Positions 27,156 through 37,709 are shown, counted from the stretch's first letter. The stretch: DNA of 64,000 bases from Nitrospirae bacterium YQR-1 (GCA_039908095.1 JAMOBJ010000007.1:1-64000), one strand, 5' to 3'. Notes: generated by a model from the letters alone, not told the origin. A program made the numbers and translations.

Positions 27156-28607
27156 CTGAAACTCTATAACACTAAAACCGGCAAAAAGGAACAAATCATA
27201 CCGATAAACGAAAACCGGATAAACATATACGTTTGCGGGGTTACGGTCTATGACCTTTGTCATGCCGGACACGCACGAAGTGCAATCGTGTTTGATGTGC
27301 TGCGGCGGTATTTAAAATACAGGGGATTTAACGTAACTTTTGTTAAAAACTTTACCGATATAGACGATAAAATAATCAACAGGGCTAACGAACTCGGTGT
27401 GCCGTGGCAGGAGGTAACCGGTAAGTTTACTAAGGCATACTACGAGGACATGGCAGCCCTTGGCGTGGATAACGCCGATATTGAACCTAAGGCCACAGAG
27501 CACATAGAAGAGATTCTGACAATAATCAGCGGCCTAATTGATAAAGGATACGCATACGAGGTGGAAGGGGATGTGTATTTTGAAGTTGAGAAGTTTTCCG
27601 GTTACGGGCAGCTTTCAAAGCGGGATTTGCTCTCTATGGAGGCCGGCGCCCGTGTTGCCGTTAATGAAAAAAAGCGTAATCCAATGGATTTTGCCCTGTG
27701 GAAAGCCTCTAAGCCTGGGGAGCCCTCATGGGACAGCCCGTGGGGACAGGGACGACCCGGCTGGCACATCGAATGCAGCGCCATGTCTATGAAATACCTG
27801 GGCAGCACATTTGATATTCACGGAGGAGGCGCTGATTTAATTTTTCCGCACCACGAAAATGAAATCGCCCAGTCCGAGGCTCATTCCGGTAAACCATTTG
27901 TAAACTGCTGGGTCCACAATGGCTTTATCACTATTGACAAGGAGAAGATGTCAAAGTCACTTGGTAATTTTTTTACAATCAGGGATATACTTGAGGACTT
28001 TGATGCAGAGGTACTCAGAGCTTTTATGATTTCAACCCACTACAGAAGCCCGATAGAGTTTTCACCCGAACAGCTTGCCCAAACCGAGGCCTCCATAGAC
28101 AGGTACTACTCAACTGTGCTGAGAATCTCTGAATTTCTGAGTGTTACTTCAAAAAAAGACAAACCGGCAGGAATTGAGGAAGAGTTCAGAGAGTTTATTA
28201 CAACTGCTAAAAACAGCTTTAACGAGAGCATGGACGATGACCTAAACAGCGCTCTTGCCGTTGGCTGCATATTTGAGCTGATTCGTGAAATCAACCGTTA
28301 TCTGGATAAAAGACCATCCGGCAACAAGGCTAATGAGCTTATAACACTTGCTTTAGGAACTCTTGATGAGTTAAAAGGCGTCTTGAATATCTTTCAAAAA
28401 ACGCCGCAGGATTGGTATCGCTCTCTTATCAGAACCAGAAAAATAGAAATTACTGAAGAGACAATCAGTGAATTAATCAATAAACGGCATGAGGCCAGAA
28501 AAGAAAAGGATTTTGTTAAATCAGATGCAATAAGAAAAGAGCTTGAACACATGGGCATAACACTTGAGGATAAAACAGATGGAACTCACTGGCGGGTTAA
28601 AATTTAG
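27156..28607 (+). CDS. cysS: Cysteinyl-tRNA synthetase with CTG start
   Basis: A 483-residue class I synthetase. The N-terminal Zn/ATP motif is in NIYVCGVTVYDLCHAGHAR (the HIGH equivalent CHAGH), and KMSKS is in DKEKMSKSLGNFF; Cys and His ligands for zinc are also visible (ECSAM, FPHHENEIAQSEA). The first residues LKLYNTKTGKK match the family opening. No ATG, GTG or TTG is in frame there; the only suitable codon is CTG 27156, preceded by AGGAGG at 27143-27148 seven bases away. The first internal ATG is at codon 45, after the HIGH motif, and cannot serve. So this gene appears to use a CTG initiator. Confidence 0.92.
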   Translation: MKLYNTKTGKKEQIIPINENRINIYVCGVTVYDLCHAGHARSAIVFDVLRRYLKYRGFNVTFVKNFTDIDDKIINRANELGVPWQEVTGKFTKAYYEDMAALGVDNADIEPKATEHIEEILTIISGLIDKGYAYEVEGDVYFEVEKFSGYGQLSKRDLLSMEAGARVAVNEKKRNPMDFALWKASKPGEPSWDSPWGQGRPGWHIECSAMSMKYLGSTFDIHGGGADLIFPHHENEIAQSEAHSGKPFVNCWVHNGFITIDKEKMSKSLGNFFTIRDILEDFDAEVLRAFMISTHYRSPIEFSPEQLAQTEASIDRYYSTVLRISEFLSVTSKKDKPAGIEEEFREFITTAKNSFNESMDDDLNSALAVGCIFELIREINRYLDKRPSGNKANELITLALGTLDELKGVLNIFQKTPQDWYRSLIRTRKIEITEETISELINKRHEARKEKDFVKSDAIRKELEHMGITLEDKTDGTHWRVKI

Positions 28608-28684
28608 TGTTCGGCAGTGTTTTACTTATTTGTTTTAAATGTGTTAAAGTACATTGTGTGTTAAGGAGCAGGTAAATAAGAGGA

Positions 28685-28761
28685 GCGCCTGTAGCTCAGT
28701 AGGATAGAGCAATTGCCTTCTAAGCAATGGGCCAGGGGTTCGAATCCCTTCAGGCGCACCA
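28685..28761 (+). tRNA. tRNA-Arg (anticodon TCT)
   Basis: Acceptor stem GCGCCTG/CAGGCGC, D-arm GCTC...GAGC, anticodon stem ATTGC/GCAAT with loop CTTCTAA, T-arm AGGGG TTCGAAT CCCTT, discriminator A and encoded CCA. The anticodon TCT reads AGA/AGG. Confidence 0.95.
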
Positions 28762-28787
28762 TATTACCTTTTTTATCAGTTTACGGC

Positions 28788-28964
28788 CTAATGTGCACAA
28801 CCGCAGCCGCAACCGCCGCCACCCATAGTCTCTTTGTTCTCGCCTACCAGTTTGATGTTGCCGCTCTTACAGCTTGGACACGTCTTAGGCTTCTCGTTTA
28901 TATATGTTGCTATAAAAGTCTCACCACATCCCATACAATCAAATGTCCCTCTTGTTATCTCCAT
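28788..28964 (-). CDS. Small zinc-ribbon protein with Cys-rich tail
   Basis: A 58-residue protein with two CxxC pairs, DCMGCGETF and CPSCKSG, forming a zinc ribbon like FmdB/RpmG-like families, and a C-terminal GGGGCGCGCAH tail with three more Cys and a His that could bind an additional metal. A good Shine-Dalgarno GGGAGG is about 7 bases before the ATG. Convergent with tRNA-Arg. Function unknown; a small regulator or metal-binding protein is possible. Confidence 0.72.
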   Translation of the reverse strand: MEITRGTFDCMGCGETFIATYINEKPKTCPSCKSGNIKLVGENKETMGGGGCGCGCAH

Positions 28965-29079
28965 TTGTGTGCCTCCCTTATTTTTAGTTTAATCTGCTGC
29001 TCTCATCTTAATTTTATAATAGCTTAATTTAGTTCGTCAACTCATATAGAATATTTATATTTAAGAGGATGTAAATGCT

Positions 29080-30078
29080 TTACTTAGGAAAGCATACGTA
29101 TGTGAGATAGTATTTGCCTTTTTGACGCAACAGCAGTTTTCCATTGCAGCGTTTCAGGATATTGTTTGTTATTTCAAGGCCAAGTCCCGAGCCTCTGAGC
29201 GAATTTACCGCAAGCTCGTTTCGTATAAACACATAAACATAACGGTTATCTGATGATGTCCGTATATTAATGCAGCCGTCTGAGTACTTCAGGGCGTTAT
29301 CTATAAGATTATACAGAACGTCTCCGACATCGTTGGGATTAGCATAAATTATAAACGGTTTAACATTCATGTGGAAAACACTTTTAATGTCAGACAAACC
29401 AAAAAACTCTATGGCTTCAAATATACAGTCCCTGATATTAATCTTTTCTTTTGCTGTTTTCCCCTTTTCCCTGAGCATTTTAAATGAGCGTTTTAAATCT
29501 ATTTCTATTTTCTCTGTTGTTGTAAAAAGCCTTTGCACCGCCTTTTTTTCACAAGGATTCTCTTTTAGAATTTCAATATTTAATTTTAGAATCGAGATAA
29601 AGTTTCCAATCTTATGGTTAAAAGACATCAGAAGCAGATTAAGAAACTTACCGCTACCCTCGATGTCTCTTACAAATTTAGAAATAATCAAGTACATAAT
29701 AAGAATAAGGGAAAGAAACAGTGAGGACTCTATCCCCAGCACAATAATGGCAAAATCCTTTATTTTATTTTCTATATAAGCACTCTTTACATAAAAGTAG
29801 GTTTTAGTCCCGCTTATATATTCCTCAGTTAATAAAGCCAGGGATTTTTCAGTAAGCTGTTTGTTACTTGACATAACATACTCAGGCAGCCCGCAAGCTG
29901 TATTCTGTGCATATTGCCTGATAGCAACAGACATTCTATCTTTTAAAATTTCCTCAAGAGTTCCCCTGAAATAAGATACACTTACAAAGTTCAAAATTGC
30001 AAACCACACCACACTGATAAATATAAAGACTATCAGGATTTTAGTACCTGTGTGAAGTGGTTTTATACCGAGCTGCAT
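29080..30078 (-). CDS. Membrane sensor histidine kinase
   Basis: A 332-residue kinase with transmembrane segments at about residues 13-32 and 110-135 enclosing a short periplasmic loop. A HisKA-like helix holds the phospho-His in SFNHKIGNFI, with N-box NLIDNALKYS and G2-box GSGLGLEITNNILKRC. No response regulator is adjacent. The listed start ATG and the first residues MQLGI are encoded by the end of a family A repeat at 30066-30078; no Shine-Dalgarno precedes it. Either the gene gained this start on element insertion, or the true start is further inside. Confidence 0.82.
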   Translation of the reverse strand: MQLGIKPLHTGTKILIVFIFISVVWFAILNFVSVSYFRGTLEEILKDRMSVAIRQYAQNTACGLPEYVMSSNKQLTEKSLALLTEEYISGTKTYFYVKSAYIENKIKDFAIIVLGIESSLFLSLILIMYLIISKFVRDIEGSGKFLNLLLMSFNHKIGNFISILKLNIEILKENPCEKKAVQRLFTTTEKIEIDLKRSFKMLREKGKTAKEKINIRDCIFEAIEFFGLSDIKSVFHMNVKPFIIYANPNDVGDVLYNLIDNALKYSDGCINIRTSSDNRYVYVFIRNELAVNSLRGSGLGLEITNNILKRCNGKLLLRQKGKYYLTYVCFPK

Positions 30079-30213
30079 GCAATCGCCTAATACCGAGTTG
30101 CATTCAATCGTTTAACTTTGTCGGTTTTGTCACAAGCTCCTCAGCGCACGAAAAAGTATGCCTGTGTCGCCGGCTCCTTACCGCCGCGTTATGCTTCTGA
30201 ATGCAACTCGGTA
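30066..30213. repeat. Family A repeat, full copy with preceding end fragment
   Basis: The complete copy runs 30091-30213 from TACCGAGTTGCATTC to GAATGCAACTCGGTA, with internal CTTTGTCGGTTTTGTCACAA. A loose left-end fragment (TACCGAGCTGCATGC, 30066-30090) precedes it, exactly as at 1077-1100. Confidence 0.85.
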
Positions 30214-30245
30214 TCATTATCGGCATAGGGTGCCGTTTATACTTG

Positions 30246-30989
30246 CTATATTGTGTCAACATTGGCAAATTCCGGCTCGTGAAGGGGTAAGAGAATATCT
30301 GCCATGGCTTTAATCTTAACAAGTATATCGTATGCTTCATAAACGTTTATATGGGTACCGGGCGGGATAACTTCCATGTCCATACCGCGTATAGCGGACG
30401 GGGGATTGAAGTTTTCCATAATACAGCAAAACCCTGTGATGACGGCCTTACCGGCTGCTGTTTCAACTATCACACTCATGCCCCCTGCGGTGTGTGCAGG
30501 TGTGTGAAACATAGTGATGCCGGGCAGTATTTCCGTGTCTTTTGTGAGCACTTTAAACTGCCCGCGCTCTTCCACTTCAAGTATGTAGTCCTCCATGTAC
30601 CGGAAATCCAGCGGGTGGGGTTGATGAATTGTCTGAAGTTCTTTCTCATGGACGTATATATCAGCATTGACGCATTTATCGTCATTCTCGCAATGGTCGT
30701 TATGCAGATGGGTATGGAGTATGATGTTTATATCAGAAGGGGAGAGATTCCACCTTGCCAAAGCCTCCTCGAAAGCATATACTTTAGCACCGAGAAGTTT
30801 CTCCCGTGCAGGGGTCTTATCTGGAGCAATCTCTCCGGTATCTACAAGGATTTTAACGCCCTCGCCTGCTATCAACCAGCCATATATAGGTATTGTAAAC
30901 ATCCGGCCATAGCCGTACTGGTAGGTCATCATGGTTTTATCAAACAGTTTTGAACCCATCACTATGGGATGTATCTTATACTGTGCCAT
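30246..30989 (-). CDS. Metallo-beta-lactamase fold hydrolase
   Basis: A 247-residue MBL-fold protein. Metal motif HTHLHNDHCEN near residue 90, second His in MFHTPAHTAGGMS, the bridging Asp position in KAVITGFCC (Gly instead of the usual Asp), and final His in LLPLHEPEF. It resembles the AHL-lactonase-like branch but the Asp position appears altered. Shine-Dalgarno GAGGAGG precedes the ATG. Transcribed away from LptD's direction gap; substrate unknown. Confidence 0.78.
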   Translation of the reverse strand: MAQYKIHPIVMGSKLFDKTMMTYQYGYGRMFTIPIYGWLIAGEGVKILVDTGEIAPDKTPAREKLLGAKVYAFEEALARWNLSPSDINIILHTHLHNDHCENDDKCVNADIYVHEKELQTIHQPHPLDFRYMEDYILEVEERGQFKVLTKDTEILPGITMFHTPAHTAGGMSVIVETAAGKAVITGFCCIMENFNPPSAIRGMDMEVIPPGTHINVYEAYDILVKIKAMADILLPLHEPEFANVDTI

Positions 30990-31090
30990 ACCGGAGCCTC
31001 CTCGGGGTTTTTTTTTGATTATACCAATTCACCGTATAAATCTGAATTAAACATGCCTTGTCCTAACTCAGGACACTGTGCATACCTCAG

Positions 31091-33088
31091 TTACAGAGCA
31101 GTTGACTGGCCGCTGCCTAGTAACTCATATTTTCCTACACCTTTAAGTTCAATTGAAAGGTATATGCCGTATTGGTCAGTGGTTTGGCTGTAAAGGAGAC
31201 CTAGTCCCCAACACTGCTTCATGTACAGAAGGGAAATGCCAAGGTAACCAAGGCGGTCTGTCTTGGCGTCATACCAGGCTGCTGTGTTGAGTCTGAGCTC
31301 TTTTGTTATATTAAATCCCAATCCGCTTGTCATGTACATTATGTCATTGTCCTTGTTGTATCTCTCACCTATTGCAAAATCTGTTTTAATAATTCTAAAA
31401 ATCATTTCGGAGTTAATTGCTTTCAACCGGCTGTCATTGAAATCGTACAATGACTCCGCCTTTATAACAAGAGGGCGCACAAGGCCGAATTGAAATTTCA
31501 CAGGTTCAAGTTTGTTTGTCTCTTTGGAAGTGTCATATCCCTCGGAAACTCTTCCGTACAAAAACGTACCGTTTTTATCCCTGAGATAGTTCATAAGTGA
31601 TATTTCGGCGGTTGAGGTTTTTTTAAAGTACTCGGTTGAATCCAGGGTAAACTTGTCCGTGGTGTCAAGACCACTGGAGATGTAGTTATATGAAACAGCC
31701 GGCTGCATTACGTGGGTTAGGCTGCCATAGTTTTTGACAAGTGTGGTGTCTAAGGAGGCGCCATAAGTTAGAGCGATATTTTCCATGCTGTTGTACGAAC
31801 CCGCCTGTCTGTTAAGAGAGATATCGTAAAAGGTGCTCCGTACCCCTGCTGCCTGTGTAAAGCGTGCCATGTCTCCAAATGAGTGATGTATTTTGGGGTA
31901 GAGGTCAAATCGCTGTCCTTTAACCGACTGCTCGGATATGAAATTGGCTATTGATGAATTCATTGAAAACAGGGATGATTGAAAAAACTCCGTGGGGTGA
32001 ACTGTAAAGCCTAACTCAGGGATCTTTTGCGATACATTTTTCGTATAATACTGAAGGTCAACCTGGAACTGTGAGAGCAGATAGGTGCGTGTTTTAGGCG
32101 TGGCATAGCCGATGTCGCCGGATGACTGGAGGTAGCGCGATACATTTAGTTGAATATTAGGGCTGTATTTTTTGAAATAATCCTCTGAGTTGAGATAATT
32201 TACATTAAAATTTGTATAAAAATCATGGAGAAACTGTTTATGTTCACCTTTAATCTGCAGATACTCTTTGTCATCCACCCTGTCGCTTAAATGATAAATA
32301 TACCAGCTGCCGGTAATGCCGCCATGTTCTATGTACCTGTATTCGAGCCCTTCTCCTGTGCCACGGCGCGTATAGGTGTTGATGTTAACAGTCAAATCGC
32401 GGTTTTCTGAAATAACATAATAAAAAGGAAGATCGAGATAAGTTCCCTTACCTTTTTTGTAACCGTAGGAGGGCATCAGAAATCCGCTTTTTCTTTTTAG
32501 TCCCGCCTGATAAACCGGGGTGTACAACACTGAGGTATCGTTTACTTTAAAGAACACACCCTTAGCCAGAAGTCTGTCTTCTGTCAAAATATCAGCCGTA
32601 TCAGCATAAAAACACCAGGCCGGAACCGGAGTATCACAACTTGTAAAGGAGCTTTTCTCAGCATAATAGGAATTTTCACCCCGTTTTACTATGGTCTCAC
32701 CCTTAACATAATAACCGTCCTTTTTGAAAACCATATTGGCTCTCCTGAGAGTTCCGGTTTTGTTGTCGGTTAAAATAACTGCCTCATCGGCCTCCATTTT
32801 AACCTCAGGGTCCTCGTAAAAAACTGCACCTGAAAAATAAGCAAAAGATGTGTTTTCATCATACCGGCCAAAATCGGCGGTAAGAGTTGTGTTGTCCTGC
32901 GTTAGAATCACATTTCCGTAAAGATAGTATATTCTCTTATCACCGTCGTACTCAAGCTTGTCAGCCTCAATAGTCTTAGCTGCTACGGCTCTGCCGGAAA
33001 AAAGAAAAAGCAACAAAATTATGCAAGACAGATTTCTCTTTAACATAAATCGCCTTGATTTTAACATATCTATATAATTTTTTATCAA
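31091..33088 (-). CDS. lptD: LPS-assembly outer-membrane protein LptD
   Basis: A 665-residue protein with a signal peptide (hydrophobic stretch at about residues 20-36, cleavage near AVAA), an OstA/LptA-like N-terminal domain (IEADKLEYDGDKRIYYLYGNVILTQDN, FGRYDEN, VKMEADEAVIL) and a C-terminal beta-barrel of alternating aromatic strands. LptD inserts lipopolysaccharide into the outer leaflet. Paired Cys in SFTSCDTPVPAWC and a late Cys in MKQCWGLGL are candidates for the family disulfides. Alternative starts exist at 33067 and 33046; TTG 33088 has AAAGGAG very close. Its presence marks the organism as an LPS-type diderm. Confidence 0.88.
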   Translation of the reverse strand: MIKNYIDMLKSRRFMLKRNLSCIILLLFLFSGRAVAAKTIEADKLEYDGDKRIYYLYGNVILTQDNTTLTADFGRYDENTSFAYFSGAVFYEDPEVKMEADEAVILTDNKTGTLRRANMVFKKDGYYVKGETIVKRGENSYYAEKSSFTSCDTPVPAWCFYADTADILTEDRLLAKGVFFKVNDTSVLYTPVYQAGLKRKSGFLMPSYGYKKGKGTYLDLPFYYVISENRDLTVNINTYTRRGTGEGLEYRYIEHGGITGSWYIYHLSDRVDDKEYLQIKGEHKQFLHDFYTNFNVNYLNSEDYFKKYSPNIQLNVSRYLQSSGDIGYATPKTRTYLLSQFQVDLQYYTKNVSQKIPELGFTVHPTEFFQSSLFSMNSSIANFISEQSVKGQRFDLYPKIHHSFGDMARFTQAAGVRSTFYDISLNRQAGSYNSMENIALTYGASLDTTLVKNYGSLTHVMQPAVSYNYISSGLDTTDKFTLDSTEYFKKTSTAEISLMNYLRDKNGTFLYGRVSEGYDTSKETNKLEPVKFQFGLVRPLVIKAESLYDFNDSRLKAINSEMIFRIIKTDFAIGERYNKDNDIMYMTSGLGFNITKELRLNTAAWYDAKTDRLGYLGISLLYMKQCWGLGLLYSQTTDQYGIYLSIELKGVGKYELLGSGQSTAL

Positions 33089-33266
33089 CTACTCCTTTAT
33101 TCCCGAAATCCAAACAAATTTGTGCTTTTCGATAGTTATCCGACATTTTCGTTATTACATTACACGTAGCCATTTTTTTTTGTTGACAAAGATATAATAG
33201 GTATGATAAGAAACTGTATGCCCAAAAATATAAGACGGGAAAAAAATTTTTCAGGAGGTATATAAG

Positions 33267-33653
33267 ATGAATCCAGAGGATATTCGTTATCATAAGAAAC
33301 ATACATGGGTGAGTCTTTCAGGTAAGAAAGCAACGATAGGCATAACGGATTATGCGCAGGACGCATTGGGTGATATAGTCTATCTTGACTTGCCGGAGGT
33401 GGACAGCGAAGTGGAGGCTAACACGGAGATGTCTGAGATAGAATCAACCAAGGCAACCTCACCGGTCATAGCCCCGGTAAGCGGCACAGTGGTTAGTGTA
33501 AATGAAGAGCTTGAGGATGCACCTGAGGTGATAAACGAGGACCCGTACGGTAAGGGCTGGATAGCTGTGGTGGAGATAAGCGATGAGTCGGAGCTGGACG
33601 ATCTTATGGATTTGCCGGAGTATGAGAAATTTATAGAAGAGGAAGAGGGATGA
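33267..33653 (+). CDS. gcvH: Glycine cleavage system H protein
   Basis: A 128-residue lipoyl-carrier protein. The lipoyl-lysine is in EIESTKATSPV, and the flanking ITDYAQDALGDIVYLDLPEVD and NEDPYGKGWIAVVEI are standard. It carries the aminomethyl group between the P, T and L proteins. A strong AGGAGG precedes the ATG. No gcvT or gcvP lies nearby, but the stop overlaps the dihydrolipoamide dehydrogenase start by 4 bases, so H and L proteins are coupled. The divergent intergenic region has TTGACA but no well-spaced -10 box. Confidence 0.93.
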   Translation: MNPEDIRYHKKHTWVSLSGKKATIGITDYAQDALGDIVYLDLPEVDSEVEANTEMSEIESTKATSPVIAPVSGTVVSVNEELEDAPEVINEDPYGKGWIAVVEISDESELDDLMDLPEYEKFIEEEEG

Positions 33654-35035
33654 AAGTAGCTATATTAGGCTCCGGCCCCGGCGGTTATGTAGCGGCACTA
33701 AAAGCCGCTCAGATGGGGGCTGATGTAACAGTCATCGAGAAAAAAGAGGTGGGTGGTACGTGTTTAAATGAGGGTTGCATCCCGACAAAGACTCTCATAG
33801 CCTCAGCGGAGGCATACTCCAAAGCCAAACATCTCAGTGATTTCGGTATAGACTTGACCGGAGAAGTTAAACCTAATCCGTCAAAGATTTTAGCGCGGAA
33901 AAATGAGGTCATATCCATACAGGTTAAAGGAATAAGGGGTTTATTTAAAAGCTGGGGAGTCAAGCTAAAAGAAGGCGCCGGAGAGTTTATATCTGAAAAG
34001 GAAATAAGAATATCATTAAAGGACGGCGGGGTGGAATCCCTTACCGCCGATAAATTCATAGTGGCAACCGGCTCAAGGCCGGCGGAGATTCCAATATTTC
34101 CCTTTGACGGTAAAAACATTCTAAACAGCACGGATGCACTGGAGATTAACTCAATTCCCTCCTCAATGATAATAGTAGGGGCCGGGGTTATGGGGTGTGA
34201 ATTTGCCTGTATTTATCAGGAATTCGGCACGGAGGTAACGATGGTGGAGCTGATGCCCAGAGCCCTTACAACGGAAGACCCTGAGATTTCCCAGACTATC
34301 GAAAGAGAGTTAAAGAAAAAGAAGATAAAGCTCTATACCGGCATAAAGGTCGAAAAGGTATCGGTAGAGACTTCAGGCGTTAGGGTATCTTTATCTAACG
34401 GGAAGGACTTAACGGCGGAGAAACTTCTGGTAACTATCGGCAGGGCTTTCAACTCACAGGGAGTGGGGCTGGACAGGGTAAGTGTTGAGACCGGCAAACG
34501 CGGTGAGATAAAAGTAAACCGGTACATGGAGACGTCAAACCCTGATATCTATGCTATAGGGGATGTTACGGGCGGAATGTTGTTAGCCCATACAGCCTCA
34601 AAAGAAGGCATCGTAGCGGCAAACAATATAATGGGCCACACCGAGGAGATGGACTATACGGTGGTGCCGGGAGGGATATTTACACATCCCGAGATAGGCT
34701 CGGTAGGAATGCGTGAGCATCAACTTCAGGAAAAGGGTTTGCAGTACCGTGTCGGCAGATTCCAGTACCGGGCACTGGGTAAGGCCCACGCCATGGGTGA
34801 GATATCGGGGCTTTTTAAAGTTATCTCCGATGAGGAAGGCAAGCGGATACTTGGAGTGCATATAATAGGGCAAAACGCTTCAGACATAGTGCATGAGGCG
34901 GCGGTAGCCATGAGAAACGGATTAACAGTGCAGGATTTGGCAGAAACCATTCATGCTCATCCGACCCTTGCCGAGGGACTTATGGAGGCAGCCGAGGATG
35001 TGTTGGGACACGCTATTCATATGCCTAAAAAATAA
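33650..35035 (+). CDS. lpdA: Dihydrolipoamide dehydrogenase
   Basis: A 461-residue flavoprotein disulfide oxidoreductase. FAD motif GSGPGGYVAALKA at the start, redox disulfide GGTCLNEGCIPTK, NAD motif IIVGAGVMGCEFA, FAD-2 IYAIGDVTGG and C-terminal His-Glu in HAHPTLAEGLMEA. It reoxidises the dihydrolipoyl arm of GcvH (and of 2-oxoacid dehydrogenases). The ATG overlaps the gcvH stop by four bases. It is followed by enolase after 84 bases. Confidence 0.93.
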   Translation: MKVAILGSGPGGYVAALKAAQMGADVTVIEKKEVGGTCLNEGCIPTKTLIASAEAYSKAKHLSDFGIDLTGEVKPNPSKILARKNEVISIQVKGIRGLFKSWGVKLKEGAGEFISEKEIRISLKDGGVESLTADKFIVATGSRPAEIPIFPFDGKNILNSTDALEINSIPSSMIIVGAGVMGCEFACIYQEFGTEVTMVELMPRALTTEDPEISQTIERELKKKKIKLYTGIKVEKVSVETSGVRVSLSNGKDLTAEKLLVTIGRAFNSQGVGLDRVSVETGKRGEIKVNRYMETSNPDIYAIGDVTGGMLLAHTASKEGIVAANNIMGHTEEMDYTVVPGGIFTHPEIGSVGMREHQLQEKGLQYRVGRFQYRALGKAHAMGEISGLFKVISDEEGKRILGVHIIGQNASDIVHEAAVAMRNGLTVQDLAETIHAHPTLAEGLMEAAEDVLGHAIHMPKK

Positions 35036-35092
35036 CCGTGATATAAAATTAAGGGTTGCTTGAAATAAGCCGCAGAGATGCCGGTTTTATAG

Positions 35093-36403
<1,311 letters not shown>

Positions 36404-36433
36404 TAAACGAATATAAGACATAGATGATGCAGC

Positions 36434-36460
36434 GGGGGCACGGAGTGCCCCCCTGTTTAT
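36434..36460 (+). terminator. Rho-independent terminator after eno
   Basis: An 8-base stem GGGGGCAC/GTGCCCCC with loop GGA (36434-36452), followed by CTGTTTATTT. It separates eno from the FtsB-like gene. Confidence 0.75.
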
Positions 36461-36491
36461 TTCCTAAGACAGGCGGTAAAGAATATTATTC

Positions 36492-36848
36492 ATGGGTAAG
36501 AGAAATCTTTTGAGGACACAGATTTTGACGGAACGTAAGAGACGAAGCCGTGTTTTTGTATTTATCTTTACGGTGGCCTTTGTGCTTATAATGTTTGATC
36601 TGGTGTTTGATGAGATGGGAGTACTGCGGTATATGAAGCTCAAAAAAGAGGAGAGGATACTTGAGCAGAGTTTGTCTGACATTGAGAAAAATATAGTTAA
36701 GCTAAAAGAGGAAATCGGCGTTATACGCAGCGATCCGTTTTACATCGAAAAGCAGGCCCGTGAAGACCTTGGACTTGCCAAACCGGACGAATATATTTTT
36801 AAGTACGAAAATCCCGAAACGGCTAAAGAGCATAAAGCGAAGAAGTAA
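36492..36848 (+). CDS. FtsB/DivIC-like septum formation initiator
   Basis: A 118-residue bitopic protein: short basic cytoplasmic N-terminus, one transmembrane segment at about residues 21-37 (VFVFIFTVAFVLIMFDL), then a coiled coil at about 50-85 (KKEERILEQSLSDIEKNIVKLKEEIG) and the family signature DPFYIEKQAREDLGLAKPDEYIFKY. FtsB/DivIC joins FtsL and FtsQ in the divisome. Placement after eno is common in bacteria, which supports the call. Confidence 0.87.
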   Translation: MGKRNLLRTQILTERKRRSRVFVFIFTVAFVLIMFDLVFDEMGVLRYMKLKKEERILEQSLSDIEKNIVKLKEEIGVIRSDPFYIEKQAREDLGLAKPDEYIFKYENPETAKEHKAKK

Positions 36849-36979
36849 GACATATCTTTTTTGGCTCTTTGAGGTGCAAACTACAAGATTGCACCAAAGC
36901 AGTGCGTATTGAAAAAAGCGATAACATTTGTTATACTGCCAACGTTTTTAATTTCAAATATAAACAAGGAGGCTTTCTT

Positions 36980-37546
36980 ATGGTAAGGAGAGTGCTGGTA
37001 AGTTTCGTATTAGTTTTGTTGTTTTCAGCCGTTTCACACGCGTTGGATTTTTCGGCGGATATGATTTACACCGCAAAGGGGACTAAGACCGAGGGTAAGA
37101 TGTTTTTTACTAAGGACAAAATCAGGATGGATATGTCAACTCCTGAAAAAGTCTCAACTATCACAAGAGAGGATAAAAAGGTAGTTTGGAGCATTCTTCA
37201 TAAACAGAAAATGTATATGGAGACACCTATACAACATTCAACCCAAAAACCAATGGTTGATGAAAAGGTGGATGGTGAACTCAGCAGAAAAGAAGTTGGT
37301 AAGGAAACCATTGACGGACACTCATGCACAAAGTACATGGTTACTTATAAGTCCGGCGGTAAAGAGCAACAGATATATCAATGGATGGCCTCTGATATTA
37401 TATTTCCGGTTAAAACCTCGGCGGTGGACGGTTCATGGTCACAGGAGTACAAAAATATAAAAACAGGTTCTCAGCCGGCTGATATTTTTGAAGTTCCCGC
37501 CGGTTTCAATAAAATGGAAATTCCCGCCGGTATGAATATGAAGTAA
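36980..37546 (+). CDS. Secreted DUF4412-like protein
   Basis: A 188-residue protein with a Sec signal peptide (MVRRVLVSFVLVLLFSAVSHA, cleavage after SHA) and a beta-rich body: FSADMIYTAKGTKTEGKMFF, VVWSILHKQKMYME, TIDGHSCTKYMVTY, PVKTSAVDGSW and a C-terminal FEVPAGFNKME. The pattern resembles DUF4412, a LolA-like fold in periplasmic proteins. The start at 36980 is set by AAGGAGG (36965-36972), although the frame is open upstream. Role unknown; lipid or envelope binding is a guess. Confidence 0.75.
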   Translation: MVRRVLVSFVLVLLFSAVSHALDFSADMIYTAKGTKTEGKMFFTKDKIRMDMSTPEKVSTITREDKKVVWSILHKQKMYMETPIQHSTQKPMVDEKVDGELSRKEVGKETIDGHSCTKYMVTYKSGGKEQQIYQWMASDIIFPVKTSAVDGSWSQEYKNIKTGSQPADIFEVPAGFNKMEIPAGMNMK

Positions 37547-37709
37547 TTTAAACCTTTTTTATATATGTCACAGGAGCGCTTCTTTGGATACCATTTTATA
37601 AGCATAAGAGGGTTTTGAACCAGTCCTGCGCGTATCAGAATCAGCCGCCCATGAAATCAGCTGCCCCTATGCAGAGGTTTAACGGGCTGAGGGCATTTAG
37701 AGGGAAAAT

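Noticed and set aside
28713..29027. A 104-codon plus-strand frame
   Set aside because: It begins within tRNA-Arg and runs antisense to the well-supported zinc-ribbon gene.
30351..30953. A 200-codon plus-strand frame
   Set aside because: Antisense to the MBL hydrolase with full metal motifs.
30246..30989. Naming the MBL protein a quorum-quenching AHL lactonase
   Set aside because: The bridging Asp position seems altered and no quorum genes are near; only the fold is supported.
33183..33207. A TTGACA ... TATGAT promoter for gcvH
   Set aside because: The spacer is only 13 bases, and the alternative TATAAT is 4 bases away; no credible pair.
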